Positions 35,527 through 46,244 of a stretch of DNA of 64,000 bases are shown here, piece by piece (position 1 is the first letter of the stretch; each line of letters begins with the position of its first letter). Both the position numbers and the translations under genes were made by a program. Source of the stretch: Yersinia enterocolitica subsp. enterocolitica (GTDB lineage Bacteria; Pseudomonadota; Gammaproteobacteria; Enterobacterales; Enterobacteriaceae); contig NZ_LR590469.1 in assembly GCF_901472495.1 (NCBI RefSeq), positions 4,494,410 to 4,558,409 on the forward strand, written 5' to 3'. Below the pieces are notes generated by a model that was not told the DNA's origin, searched no databases, and was given only the letters and a program-made list of their open reading frames with translations.

Positions 35527-36495
35527 ATGAAGCAAAGCAAGCTTGGCGTACTGATGGTTAATCTGGGAACACCGGATGCCCCGACACCGCAAGCAGTAAA
35601 ACGCTATCTGGCTGAGTTCTTGAGTGATCGCCGGGTAGTTGATACTTCACCGTGGTTGTGGTGGCCTTTGCTACGTGGGGTAATTTTACCGATTCGATCC
35701 CCGCGCGTGGCAAAACTGTATCAATCTGTCTGGATGGATGAAGGCTCTCCTTTATTGGTCTATAGCCGTCGTCAGCAAAAAGCCTTGGCAGAACGTATGC
35801 CAGAAATCCCAGTAGAGTTGGGGATGAGTTATGGCTCACCGAATCTGCCAGATGCTATTGATAAACTACTTGCGCAAGGTGTGACCAAGCTGGTGGTATT
35901 ACCGCTTTATCCGCAATATTCTTGCTCGACCAGTGCGGCCGTCTGGGATGCTGTTGCCCGCATTTTGCAAGGCTATCGCCGTTTACCGTCGATTTCTTTT
36001 ATCCGCGATTATGCTGAGCATCCCGCCTATATTTCAGCGCTAAAACAAAGTGTTGAAAACTCTTTTGTGCAACATGGTAAACCAGACAGATTAGTCCTGT
36101 CTTTTCACGGTATTCCTAAACGCTATGCGCAATTAGGGGATGACTACCCACAACGCTGTGAAGACACCAGCCGCGCTTTACGTGCTGAAATAGCCTTACC
36201 GGCAGAGCAAATCATGATGACATATCAATCACGTTTTGGTCGTGAGCCGTGGTTGACCCCATATACCGACGAAACCTTAAAAAGTCTGCCCTCTCAAGGT
36301 GTTAAACATATTCAACTTATATGCCCCGGTTTTTCTGCTGACTGCCTGGAAACATTGGAAGAAATCAAAGAACAAAATCGAGAGATTTTCTTACATGCTG
36401 GCGGCGAGAAGTTTGAATATATCCCTGCATTGAACGATGACAAGGGGCATATAGACCTTTTAGAACAGTTGGTTAGGGATCATTTGTCGTGTTAG
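35527..36495 (+). CDS. hemH: HemH, ferrochelatase
   Basis: 322 residues (E. coli 320); inserts Fe2+ into protoporphyrin IX, the last step of haem synthesis, at the inner membrane. Conserved segments include VLMVNLGTPDAPTP, FLSDRRVV, the His-containing LSFHGIPKRY and the metal-side stretch TYQSRFGREPWLTPYTDETL. It marks the left border of the Yersinia O-antigen locus. Confidence 0.96.
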   Translation: MKQSKLGVLMVNLGTPDAPTPQAVKRYLAEFLSDRRVVDTSPWLWWPLLRGVILPIRSPRVAKLYQSVWMDEGSPLLVYSRRQQKALAERMPEIPVELGMSYGSPNLPDAIDKLLAQGVTKLVVLPLYPQYSCSTSAAVWDAVARILQGYRRLPSISFIRDYAEHPAYISALKQSVENSFVQHGKPDRLVLSFHGIPKRYAQLGDDYPQRCEDTSRALRAEIALPAEQIMMTYQSRFGREPWLTPYTDETLKSLPSQGVKHIQLICPGFSADCLETLEEIKEQNREIFLHAGGEKFEYIPALNDDKGHIDLLEQLVRDHLSC

Positions 36496-36844
36496 TGGCT
36501 AAATAAGCTTAGGGTAACTATATTCATATTTGATGAAATAATTACATATGAATGATTTTTTTTCAAATTTCACACACATTTCTGAGTGTTTTTTATTCTA
36601 TAAATCAGAAAAAACCGAATTGATATTGCTATATTTTCGTGATGCTAATTAGTTGTGGATTGTGAAATATCCAAAAATGATATGTTTCACATTTTTCTTG
36701 TAATGATGAGGTATATGTTGGAAAATTAAGACTATATTATAATTTTTTATGTTTTTCAGAAAGCGCCGTTTAGCCGTTTAGCCAACTGAATCAGCGATAT
36801 GGCTCTAGGTAAGACTTTGGGTTACAAGATTTTTGCTAAGAATT
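36496..36844. other. Gene-free stretch after hemH
   Basis: No ORF and no strong terminator found. Composition turns sharply AT-rich, marking the start of the O-antigen region. The promoter of the O-antigen operon should be here, but I cannot single out one -10/-35 pair with confidence. Confidence 0.5.
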
Positions 36845-36882
36845 CAGTGTATTGGTAGCTGTGAGCCAAGGGCGGTAGCGTG
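36845..36882 (+). promoter_or_regulatory. JUMPstart sequence with ops element
   Basis: The 38-base segment begins CAGTGTATTGGTAGCTGTGA and ends with the ops element GGCGGTAGCGTG (36871-36882). It closely follows the JUMPstart consensus found before O-antigen and capsule operons. RNA polymerase pauses at ops and recruits RfaH, which suppresses termination over the long operon. The first gene, ddhA, starts 392 bases later, across an AT-rich leader with no ORF. Confidence 0.92.
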
Positions 36883-37274
36883 CGTATTTCATGTTATTTA
36901 TTAAAAATTTTCCCGGATATGTTTTTACAATGAAGGTAATTGATTTATTGTATTTATGATGTAACCAGAATGGCCATTATCTTTTCATATTAGACAACTG
37001 AAATATTTATAGTCCTTAATTATATTTTTAAGTTTTTTGTTTCAAAATAAAATATTATAAGGCGAAGTCAATTCTCTAGCGTAATTAAGTTTAATATATT
37101 GTTATTCGTCAATAAAAAAAATAACTTCTCGCATTGAAGTAGTATACGTTTAGCTAGACGTATTTATAATCTCAGTATTCTCATCAAATATTAGCGATAT
37201 TAAAATATCTTTTAGCTAAAAGATATCTACTTTTTATTTTTTTACTATCAAAATAATTATTAATGGAGTGTAAA

Positions 37275-38048
37275 GTGAAAGCAGTTATTCTTGCTGGTGG
37301 TTTGGGGGCTCGCCTTAGCGAAGAAACAGTAATTAAGCCAAAACCCATGGTTGAAATCGGTGGGATGCCTATTTTGTGGCATATTATGAAGCTTTACTCA
37401 TCATATGGAATAAATGACTTTATAATTTGCTGTGGTTACAAAGGTTATGTAATAAAAGAATATTTCGCTAATTATTTCATGCATATGTCTGACATTACTT
37501 TCTCTATGCGTGATAATGAAATGAAAGTACATCAGAAGCGTGTGGAACCATGGAATGTGACATTAGTTGATACTGGCGAGCATTCAATGACTGGCGGGCG
37601 CTTGAAACGAGTTAAAGATTATGTCAAAGATGATGATGCTTTTTGTTTTACGTATGGCGATGGTGTCAGTGATATTAATATTTCTGAATTGATAAATTTC
37701 CACAAAAGCCATGGTAAGAAAGCGACACTAACTGCAACCTATCCTCCGGGTCGTTTTGGTGCATTGGATATTGAAAATAAGCAGGTACGCAGTTTTAAAG
37801 AAAAACCAAAGGGTGATGGTGCGTTAATTAATGGTGGATATTTTGTTTTATCCCCTAAAGTTATAGATCTGATTGATGGTGATAAGTCTATTTGGGAACA
37901 AGAACCACTAATGATATTGGCTGATAATGGTGAGTTAATGGCCTATGAACATACGGGATTCTGGCAGCCAATGGATACTTTACGCGATAAAATTTACCTA
38001 CAGCAATTGTGGGAAGAAGGGCAAGCTCCTTGGAAAGTTTGGGAATAA
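37275..38048 (+). CDS. ddhA: DdhA, glucose-1-phosphate cytidylyltransferase
   Basis: 257 residues. Makes CDP-glucose from CTP and glucose-1-phosphate, the entry step for CDP-6-deoxyhexoses. Nucleotidyltransferase motif VILAGGLGARLSEETVIKPKPMVEIGG, then DAFCFTYGDGVSDI and GALINGGYFV. I start at GTG 37275, six bases after GGAG, to give KAVILAGGL directly after the initiator; ATG 37263 would lack a ribosome site. First gene of the O-antigen operon. Confidence 0.95.
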   Translation: MKAVILAGGLGARLSEETVIKPKPMVEIGGMPILWHIMKLYSSYGINDFIICCGYKGYVIKEYFANYFMHMSDITFSMRDNEMKVHQKRVEPWNVTLVDTGEHSMTGGRLKRVKDYVKDDDAFCFTYGDGVSDINISELINFHKSHGKKATLTATYPPGRFGALDIENKQVRSFKEKPKGDGALINGGYFVLSPKVIDLIDGDKSIWEQEPLMILADNGELMAYEHTGFWQPMDTLRDKIYLQQLWEEGQAPWKVWE

Positions 38049-38053
38049 ATATC

Positions 38054-39127
38054 ATGATTAATGAAAAATTTTGGCAAGACAAACGTGTTTTTATCACCGG
38101 CCATACTGGCTTTAAAGGTAGTTGGCTGAGCTTATGGCTGCAAAATATGGGAGCCAAAGTGAAAGGTTATGCTTTGGACGCACCAACAAAGCCAAGTTTA
38201 TTTGAAGCAGCCAACGTTGCGGATGGTATGATTTCGGAAGTAGGTGATATTCGTAATTATGCTCAGCTACTCAAGTCAATCAACGATTTTAAACCTGAAA
38301 TCGTTTTTCATATGGCTGCACAGTCTTTAGTCCGGTTGTCATACTTAGAACCGGTTGAAACTTATTCGACAAATGTTATGGGTACTGTCTATTTGTTGGA
38401 AGCTCTTCGACATGTAGGAGGAGCTAAGGCTATTGTTAATGTAACTAGTGATAAATGTTACGAAAATAAAGAGTGGGTCTGGGGATATCGTGAAGACGAA
38501 GCAATGGGGGGATATGATCCTTATTCAAATAGTAAAGGTTGTGCCGAGTTAGTTACTTCATCATATCGAAATTCATTTTTTAATCCGGTTAAATATGAAC
38601 AACATGGTACAGCATTAGCGACAGCACGTGCAGGTAATGTTATTGGCGGTGGTGATTGGGCTTTAGACCGTGTGGTTCCAGATATGCTACGCGCATTTGA
38701 GAACTCTGAGCCTGTTATTATACGGAATCCATATGCTATACGTCCTTGGCAGCATGTTTTAGAACCCTTGTCAGGTTATTTATTGTTAGCTCAACGATTA
38801 TATATTGATGGAATTAAATATGCTGAAGGCTGGAATTTTGGCCCTGATGACACAGATTCTAGCCAAGTACAAAGTATTGTTGATAAAATGGTAAAATACT
38901 GGGGAGGAGATGCTTGTTGGCAGTTAGACGATCATGAACATCCACATGAGGCAAATTATCTAAAACTGGATTGTTCTAAAGCAAAGGTTTTATTGGGCTG
39001 GCAGTCTCGATGGAATCTAGATTGCACTTTAGAATATATTGTTGCATGGCATAAAGCGTGGTTACGCGGTGTTAATATGCATGAATATAGTATTGTTGAA
39101 ATTAATAAATATATGGCTAGTAAATGA
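38054..39127 (+). CDS. ddhB: DdhB, CDP-glucose 4,6-dehydratase
   Basis: Short-chain dehydrogenase of 357 residues that turns CDP-glucose into CDP-4-keto-6-deoxyglucose. NAD site GHTGFKGSWL near residue 15, catalytic TSDKCYENKEW region and YDPYSNSKGCAE containing the YxxxK pair. The start at 38054 is six bases after the ddhA stop and matches homologues; the longer frame from 38009 overlaps ddhA. No ddhC/ddhD follows, so the product is not going to 3,6-dideoxyhexoses. Confidence 0.95.
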   Translation: MINEKFWQDKRVFITGHTGFKGSWLSLWLQNMGAKVKGYALDAPTKPSLFEAANVADGMISEVGDIRNYAQLLKSINDFKPEIVFHMAAQSLVRLSYLEPVETYSTNVMGTVYLLEALRHVGGAKAIVNVTSDKCYENKEWVWGYREDEAMGGYDPYSNSKGCAELVTSSYRNSFFNPVKYEQHGTALATARAGNVIGGGDWALDRVVPDMLRAFENSEPVIIRNPYAIRPWQHVLEPLSGYLLLAQRLYIDGIKYAEGWNFGPDDTDSSQVQSIVDKMVKYWGGDACWQLDDHEHPHEANYLKLDCSKAKVLLGWQSRWNLDCTLEYIVAWHKAWLRGVNMHEYSIVEINKYMASK

Positions 39128-39217
39128 TATGGTCTATATAACTAGTCTTGTTAAGTAATAGTGAGCGTTAAGAAAGACTATATTATTAAATTATTGTTTC
39201 AAATGGCATTAAATTAA

Positions 39218-39775
<558 letters not shown>

Positions 39776-39807
39776 CTTTAATATCAAAATTTGGCTGACA
39801 GAGTGAT

Positions 39808-40686
39808 ATGAGAATATTAATTACAGGTGCCAGTGGATATATTGGTTCGAATTTGGCTTGCTATTTGAATAGCAATGGATTTGAGGTTTTTGGGTTAATA
39901 AGAAGTGAAGTTGTTGATGAAAATAAAATAAAACTTTTGTCCGGTGTTAAATTAGAGATATTGGATGAAAAAAACTTATGCTCTTTGGTCGAAAATATTA
40001 ATCCCGATATAGTGATCCATATAGCATCGCTTACTTCTGTCACCCATGATTACTCAACAATAGAAAATTTACTCAGAAGTAATATTGAATTCCCTACGAA
40101 ACTACTTGAAGCCATGGAGGTTGCAGGGGTTAAAAAATTCATTAATACAGGAACAACATGGCAAAATTACAACTCTGCCGATTATGAGCCAGTTAATTTA
40201 TATGCTGCGACGAAGCAAGCATTTGAAGATATATTAAAGTATTACATTTTTGCGAAAGGTTTTAGTAGTATTACACTCAGGCTTTTTGATACTTACGGGC
40301 CTAATGATACAAGAAAAAAACTTATACCATTACTTGATAGATTGGCTGAGACTAAAGAATCATTAGATATGTCTGAAGGAAATCAAGAGATCGAGCTAGT
40401 ACATATAAATGATATTTGTTCGGCGTATAAAACTGCAATACTAAAACTTCAAGATGGACAACCAGGATATGCTAACGTGTATTCAGTGGATACAGGTTCA
40501 AGAATGAGCTTAAAGAAATTAGTAAAACTTTATGAAAAGGTTAATGATGTGACTCTAAATATTAATTGGGGGGCTAGGCCGCCACGAGAAAGAGAGATTA
40601 TGCGGCTTTGCACTAATTTAACAGTATTGCCTAATTGGTCTCCAACTATCCCTTTAGATGAAGGTATTAATAAAAAAAACAGATAA
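39808..40686 (+). CDS. SDR-family sugar-nucleotide 4-reductase
   Basis: 292 residues, extended short-chain dehydrogenase with GASGYIGS (7-14) as cofactor site and YAATK (Tyr132, Lys136) as catalytic pair; the Ser/Thr is in INTGTTWQNY. It resembles CDP-abequose synthase-type reductases. After the epimerase, reduction of C4 would yield CDP-6-deoxy-D-gulose, the sugar known in the Y. enterocolitica O:8 antigen (inference). Confidence 0.78.
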   Translation: MRILITGASGYIGSNLACYLNSNGFEVFGLIRSEVVDENKIKLLSGVKLEILDEKNLCSLVENINPDIVIHIASLTSVTHDYSTIENLLRSNIEFPTKLLEAMEVAGVKKFINTGTTWQNYNSADYEPVNLYAATKQAFEDILKYYIFAKGFSSITLRLFDTYGPNDTRKKLIPLLDRLAETKESLDMSEGNQEIELVHINDICSAYKTAILKLQDGQPGYANVYSVDTGSRMSLKKLVKLYEKVNDVTLNINWGARPPREREIMRLCTNLTVLPNWSPTIPLDEGINKKNR

Positions 40687-40751
40687 TTATTATTTATAAT
40701 GAGTAAGGATTATTACTGGAATTACCAATTTATATGTAGTGGTGACATGGT

Positions 40752-41756
40752 TTGAATAATATAAAAATATCATTTTGCATTCCGACCTATAATAGGTCAA
40801 GTCTATTATCTGAATTAATAGAAAGTATTGTTTCTCAATGTAAGGATAGAAATGATATAGAGATTTGTATTTCTGATAATGCATCTGATGATAATACAAT
40901 TGAAATGATTAACAATTGGATTAAGAAAACTCATATCTCGATAGTTTACAATGTAAATAAAACTAACCTTGGGGCGGACATAAACTTTCTGTTAGCTCCT
41001 AAGTTAGCATCCGGTAAATATTGTTGGTTATTTGGAAGTGATGATAAATTGTTTCCTGGAGCTATCGATTATTTAGAAGATTTCTTAGAACTAGATAATG
41101 ATATATATTTAGTCGAGCGCACTGAATATGATTTTAACTTTGCTAAGGTAAATCGTGCTGGTAGGAGATGGATGTCTACTGGTAGTAGAATATATAATTC
41201 AAATAATAAAAATGAATTATTAGACTACTTTTCCAATAGTATTTCAATAGGGGCAATATTTAGTTTTTTAAGCTCTAACATTGTAAAGAGGGCTAGATGG
41301 GAAGCCATAGAATTTGATGATAATTATATTGGGAGTGCATATCCACACGTATATATACTATTGTCTATATTGAATGAAGGCGCAGTTGTTAATTATATAA
41401 ATAAGCCTTTAGTTATGTGCCGTGGAGATAATGACCATTTTTCAAAAGACGGTGTAATAAATAGAATTGAGCTAGATTTTAGAGGTTTTTTAAGTTTTTC
41501 AGATGAATTTTATAGTAATCAGTCACAAATTAAATCGAAATTCAATAGCATATTATGCCATGAGAGACCATTCTTAAAGACAATTGCTGTTGTATCAACG
41601 ATAGGAACTAAAGAAGAAAAGGAAAGGATAAGAGGGTACTATAATAAATTAGGGATGAGTAATATTGTTATCCATTTTATTTATTTATTGAAGCCGTTGC
41701 TAAGATTAAGTAAGTATATAAGAGATGGTTTTTTAAATTGGAAAATAGATAAATAA
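40752..41756 (+). CDS. Family 2 glycosyltransferase
   Basis: 334 residues. GT-A fold with N-terminal SFCIPTYNRSSLLSELIESI, ISDNASDDNT and the metal-binding motif GSDDK near residue 97. It resembles WbaV-type transferases that add dideoxy sugars, so it may transfer 6-deoxy-gulose (inference only). The first codon is TTG; no in-frame ATG precedes the conserved N-terminus. Confidence 0.82.
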   Translation: MNNIKISFCIPTYNRSSLLSELIESIVSQCKDRNDIEICISDNASDDNTIEMINNWIKKTHISIVYNVNKTNLGADINFLLAPKLASGKYCWLFGSDDKLFPGAIDYLEDFLELDNDIYLVERTEYDFNFAKVNRAGRRWMSTGSRIYNSNNKNELLDYFSNSISIGAIFSFLSSNIVKRARWEAIEFDDNYIGSAYPHVYILLSILNEGAVVNYINKPLVMCRGDNDHFSKDGVINRIELDFRGFLSFSDEFYSNQSQIKSKFNSILCHERPFLKTIAVVSTIGTKEEKERIRGYYNKLGMSNIVIHFIYLLKPLLRLSKYIRDGFLNWKIDK

Positions 41757-41788
41757 CTAGTCTGATTAGAGATGATTAAATTAATTAA

Positions 41789-43078
41789 ATGATAAAAAAT
41801 ACATATGAAAAAATATTGCTTAATAAGTCATTAAATAAAGCTTTGAGAAATTCGGGATGGCTTATTTTCGATAAAATAGCGAGTCTAACGATTGGTCTTT
41901 GGGTCGGTATTCTTTTGGCAAAGTATCTCGGCCCCGCTAATTATGGTCAGATCGTATATGCAGTAACATACGTTACATTTTTCCAAACTATCAGTATTCT
42001 TGGGTTGGACTCAATTGTTGTTCGAGATCTATCCAATGGCGTAGAAAAATGCTCTGCTATAATTAGTACGATTTTTACAGCTAGATTTTTAATGTCTATG
42101 GTATGTTTAATTATTGCAATTTCTCTAGCTTATAATATCATGCCAGATAAGAGGCTTATACTATCTATTATATCTCTAAATATACTTTTTTCGGTCGGGA
42201 GCGTATTTGATTTATGGTTTCAAAGCCAGAGTAAAAGTCGTTTGACTATTTGCGCTAAATTAATATCCTATATTTTCTGCGCACTAGTTAAAATATTTAT
42301 GATTTACTTACATGTCGAACTAATTAATTTTTCAATCATAATTGTTATAGAGGTTTTACTATATTCAAGTATACTTTATTTTCTAATGAATAAAAATTAT
42401 AGTGAAATAAAAGTATCGCTAAGTATTAATAGTGTTTATTTGAAGAGTGCTTTAAAAGAGTCATGGCCTCTAATGTTATCTGCATTTTCTGTAGTGATAT
42501 TTATGAAGTCTAATATATTATTCATTCAACATATGTTGGGTGATAATTACGTTGGAATTTATTCTGTTGGCGCAAATTTAGCAGAATTAACATATTTCTT
42601 CCCTGCGATCATAGTCACCAGTTTTTTGCCTATCTTAGCAAAGTTAAAAGAAAAAAATATATCTGAGTATCATTTGTTTTTTCATAGACTGATGTTTTTC
42701 ATGTGGTGGGGCTCTATTTTTATAGTGATTGTCTTTGGAGGTATAGGGTATTTTTTAATACCATATATATATGGTATTAAGTTTGAACAAAGCAAATATA
42801 TTTTTATCATTCATGTGATTACATTAATTCCTGTCTGTGTTGCAAATGCTCAGTATATATGGATTATAAATGAAAGAAGAAGCAAGATGTTTCTTGTCCA
42901 AACGCTCACGTGTGCCTTTTTAGCTATCACATTAAATTATTTTCTAATAAGAAAATTGGGACTCATTGGTGCTCCAGTTGCAACTTTAATTTCACAGCTT
43001 TTTCAATGTCTGATTTTAATTTCATTTTTATCAAAGAATCTTTTTAAGATAACAATACAATCTTTATTATGGAAATAA
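41789..43078 (+). CDS. wzx: Wzx, O-antigen flippase
   Basis: 429 residues, highly hydrophobic with about twelve helices, polysaccharide-export (MATE-like) superfamily. N-terminal NSGWLIFDKIASLTIGLWVGILLAKYLGPANYGQI is characteristic of Wzx. It flips the lipid-linked repeat unit to the periplasm for Wzy. AT-rich codon use like its neighbours. Probable stem between two glycosyltransferase genes. Confidence 0.9.
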   Translation: MIKNTYEKILLNKSLNKALRNSGWLIFDKIASLTIGLWVGILLAKYLGPANYGQIVYAVTYVTFFQTISILGLDSIVVRDLSNGVEKCSAIISTIFTARFLMSMVCLIIAISLAYNIMPDKRLILSIISLNILFSVGSVFDLWFQSQSKSRLTICAKLISYIFCALVKIFMIYLHVELINFSIIIVIEVLLYSSILYFLMNKNYSEIKVSLSINSVYLKSALKESWPLMLSAFSVVIFMKSNILFIQHMLGDNYVGIYSVGANLAELTYFFPAIIVTSFLPILAKLKEKNISEYHLFFHRLMFFMWWGSIFIVIVFGGIGYFLIPYIYGIKFEQSKYIFIIHVITLIPVCVANAQYIWIINERRSKMFLVQTLTCAFLAITLNYFLIRKLGLIGAPVATLISQLFQCLILISFLSKNLFKITIQSLLWK

Positions 43079-43106
43079 TTTATTGTATGAGGAGCTACTC
43101 GCTACT

Positions 43107-44072
43107 ATGTTAAGTATTTGTATTCCAAGTTATAATAGAGCTAATTACTTATTAAAAGCACTGAATTCTATATATTCGCAAAATAATCACAGTATGAACT
43201 TTGAGGTCTGCATATCTAATAATTGCTCTTCAGATGATTATTCAAAAGTTGAAGATTACATAGATGAAATAAATCAGTATAATATAAGGTATATTATTCA
43301 GGAATCTCCTCTCTCAATAGATGATAACATGCATTATGTTACCAAGATGGCTAGAGGTGATTATATATATTTTCTTGGCGATGATGACTATTTCTATTCA
43401 GATGCATTTAATAAATTGGAAGAATTGTTGCTCAAAAATGATGTTGATTTGGCAACGTTCAATGCAACTATTATTGATGCAAGCGATAATATAGTAGGTT
43501 CTCATTTTAATATTGCACCCCATAAGTACGACTGCTTTGATGATGCTTTCCTTGAGCTTTGTGATAAAACATATTTTGGTGCTGTTCTAGTTAAGCGAAA
43601 ATATTTATCTGATAATTATTTCAATCTTTTAGCTGGTTCGTCGCATGCATATTGTTGTTTCTGGCTAAATATGCTTAACAGAGAATGTTGGAATTTTAAT
43701 ATCATTATACCGGATTTCCCATGCGTATATATGAGGAGGGCTGAGAAGTTTTATAATTTAGCAAGTGTGCATTACAACGATATTTTTATTTATTTTAAGG
43801 TATTCCATAATAGTCTTAAAATACCGATGGCTAGAAAATTAAACGAAATATATTTAGCTAGTTATATAAAGAAAACTTATAGTATACGGTTTATGGTGCT
43901 GGTTTTTAGGAGTTCTGCAAAATTTAATGGTATCTACATTAGTAAACACAATGAGTTAATTTATGTTAATCCAAGTTTATTTTTTATTAAAAAACTAATC
44001 GCTAGAGTCTTGTCAGTTGATGTGGTTTATTATATATCCAAGTTTATATATAAAAAATTCAGATCAAAATAA
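43107..44072 (+). CDS. Family 2 glycosyltransferase
   Basis: 321 residues with MLSICIPSYNRANYLLKALNSIYSQ, ISNNCSSDD and the DxD-type motif FLGDDDYF. Start ATG 43107 is the natural beginning of the GT-A domain; GAGGAG lies 12 bases upstream, and a TTG start at 43083 is the alternative. Related to, but distinct from, the GT2 gene at 40752. Sugar specificity unknown. Confidence 0.82.
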   Translation: MLSICIPSYNRANYLLKALNSIYSQNNHSMNFEVCISNNCSSDDYSKVEDYIDEINQYNIRYIIQESPLSIDDNMHYVTKMARGDYIYFLGDDDYFYSDAFNKLEELLLKNDVDLATFNATIIDASDNIVGSHFNIAPHKYDCFDDAFLELCDKTYFGAVLVKRKYLSDNYFNLLAGSSHAYCCFWLNMLNRECWNFNIIIPDFPCVYMRRAEKFYNLASVHYNDIFIYFKVFHNSLKIPMARKLNEIYLASYIKKTYSIRFMVLVFRSSAKFNGIYISKHNELIYVNPSLFFIKKLIARVLSVDVVYYISKFIYKKFRSK

Positions 44073-44254
44073 TTTTAGTAAAAGATACTGCATATTAGAT
44101 GTGTGTTTTATATTCTTCATATTGTTAGACTCTTATGCGACTTTTTTTGATAAATTAGCCATATTAAATCTTAATAAGAAAGTATAGTTCATTGCTAACA
44201 TATAAAGTATATCCTTATCACTTTAATAAAAAGCTTCAAGATTAAGGTTAGATA

Positions 44255-45251
44255 ATGAATTTTGTTTCTGTCGAAAACTATGTTTTAGTCACAGATGGAG
44301 TGCTTCCTAAATATCTGTTTTTGATTATTACTTTTTATATATTTTGCATGATTGTTTTGATAAATGAAGTGAATTCTAAAGTATCATCTTTAATTTTATT
44401 TTTTTACCTTTTTATTTTAAGTTGTTTCTTCTCTTTAAATGGTCCAGATAAAGGCTCTTACTCTTATTTTTATACATATCTAGTAAATTTCTCAGATATA
44501 TTTTCAACATTAAACACAGTAGACTCTCCTCTATATTATATCTTAATGGTTAGTGTTAAGAGTTTAGGGGCCAGTTATGAAATGTTTTTTATTTTTCAAA
44601 ATATACTAATTTGTTTGGCATTGCTTTTTTTGTGTTTGAAAATAAAAAATGGAATTTATGTTGTTTTTTGGCTTTGGTTTACTCATTTATTAATCCCTTT
44701 TTCTGTAAGAAGTCATTTATTATTATTTTCTGTACCATTACTTTATTATATTAGTAATAAATGGGGGGGGCGGGATCGTTGCATTATTGTCTGTTGCATT
44801 ACATCCATTAATGGCTATATTCCCTTTGGCTTATTTTTATAGAAATAAACTTTCACTGATAAAATATTTAGTCATAGTAGGTGCAGTGCTTTTAATTTTC
44901 TTTGATTATTTTTATAATAAATTTTCATCGTATATACTTGATAGTAAGAGTTATTTTAATGATAGTAGTGCCTTTTATATTTCTCCCATTTTTGAATTTA
45001 TCGAGTTTACTATTTTTTACAATGCACTAAAGAAATCCTCTATCTCAATATCATTTAATACTAAATTACTCCTGATATTACCAATATTTGTTTCTTTACT
45101 CTCAATATATCTACCGACATTAGGTCGATTTGGATTCGCATTTGACCTCATGTATGTCTTGGTTTTATTAAATTATAACTTAAAAATATCGAAGTCGATG
45201 TGGCTTCTCCTCTGCCTCATAGCCTTTGTACGTTTCGCAAAAATTATATAA
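44255..45251 (+). pseudogene. wzy: Wzy, O-antigen polymerase, frameshifted in a run of eight G
   Basis: Multi-spanning membrane protein of about 331 residues if the frame is restored. The frame from 44255 (MNFVSVENYVLVTDGVLPKY) runs into eight G at 44763-44770 and ends early at 44842. With seven G it reads on as NKWGGGIVALLSVALHPLMA through about five more helices to the stop at 45251. Position between glycosyltransferases, hydrophobicity and the HPL segment fit Wzy. The defect may be natural phase variation or a homopolymer error. Confidence 0.8.
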
Positions 45252-45270
45252 TGCAGGAGTATTATATTAT

Positions 45271-46239
45271 ATGATCCCTTCTTTTAGTGACCCATTAAAC
45301 ACCTTCTCTACAGGTGTGACTTTTCTTAAAAGTATTTTATTTAAAGAAAGTGTTGTAAGTAAAAATATATATTCAAAACTATATTTATTTACACGTTTTT
45401 TTTCTAAAAATAAATGCGAAAAGGTTGTATTTATACCTATTGAATATAAGTGTCTGCTTGCGCACAAGGACGATATTATAATATTACCAGATGATTCTTT
45501 GAGATCAATTCAAAGTATTGCTAAAGTTAGATTTGCTAATAGATCATATTTGAAGTTTACATATCAAGTTTATCGATATATTATTACATATATCCTGATA
45601 AGTTCTTTGCGCCGGTGTGTGCTCTATACCGTTTCAAAAGATGATGAGACTTCCTTAAAAAGGAAGTTCCCTAAAAATAATATAAAATATCTCCCTCATC
45701 CAATCCAAGCCAGATATAATTTGGGACGAATAAGTGATTTTACTCTTAATGTGAAAACCATAGGTTTTATTAATTTGCAGAACCACTATTCTGTAGATGC
45801 AACAAATTTTCTTTCTTATAGTGATTTAACTGAGCTTAAAAATAAAACTATAATCTTTCATGGCTCAGCCAGCAAAAATTGGTTTCAGAAGGCTAAAGAA
45901 CTATATGTCGGAGTTGATTTTATTGAAAAAAGATATATTGAAGACTTTGATACCTTTTTTGATAGTTTAGATCTTGTCATTATGCCTCTAGATGCTGGTG
46001 CGGGGGTTAAAAATATCTTGCTAAACTCTGTGTATAAAAACAAATTAGTTTTTGGTACGAAAGAAGCTTTTTCAGGAATCCCTGAACACTTAGCAAAACC
46101 TTTTATAATTAATAGTATAGGTGATATTAATGAGAAACTAAAAAAAATGCTCTCTTTAGAGAAAGATTTTTTTAGACTAAGAGAGTACATTTTAGAGCAT
46201 CACACAATTGAAAATTTCAAATCTGCTTTATGCGAGTAA
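45271..46239 (+). CDS. Glycosyltransferase, GT-B type
   Basis: 322 residues. The C-terminal half has the GT4-like pattern LDLVIMPLDAGAGVKNILLNSVYKNKLVFGTKEAFSGIPEH, with the Gly-Ala-Gly-Val-Lys-Asn loop that binds the sugar nucleotide. The N-terminal half is poorly conserved. Start at ATG 45271 (MIPSFSDPLNTFS), 11 bases after GGAG; the frame is open further up but overlaps wzy. Acceptor and donor unknown. Confidence 0.75.
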   Translation: MIPSFSDPLNTFSTGVTFLKSILFKESVVSKNIYSKLYLFTRFFSKNKCEKVVFIPIEYKCLLAHKDDIIILPDDSLRSIQSIAKVRFANRSYLKFTYQVYRYIITYILISSLRRCVLYTVSKDDETSLKRKFPKNNIKYLPHPIQARYNLGRISDFTLNVKTIGFINLQNHYSVDATNFLSYSDLTELKNKTIIFHGSASKNWFQKAKELYVGVDFIEKRYIEDFDTFFDSLDLVIMPLDAGAGVKNILLNSVYKNKLVFGTKEAFSGIPEHLAKPFIINSIGDINEKLKKMLSLEKDFFRLREYILEHHTIENFKSALCE

Positions 46240-46244
46240 GCTAC

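Noticed and set aside
44787..45251. Independent gene for the second half of wzy
   Set aside because: It would start at a TTG inside the conserved membrane segment. Removing one G upstream joins it smoothly to the first half, so it is a fragment and not a separate gene.
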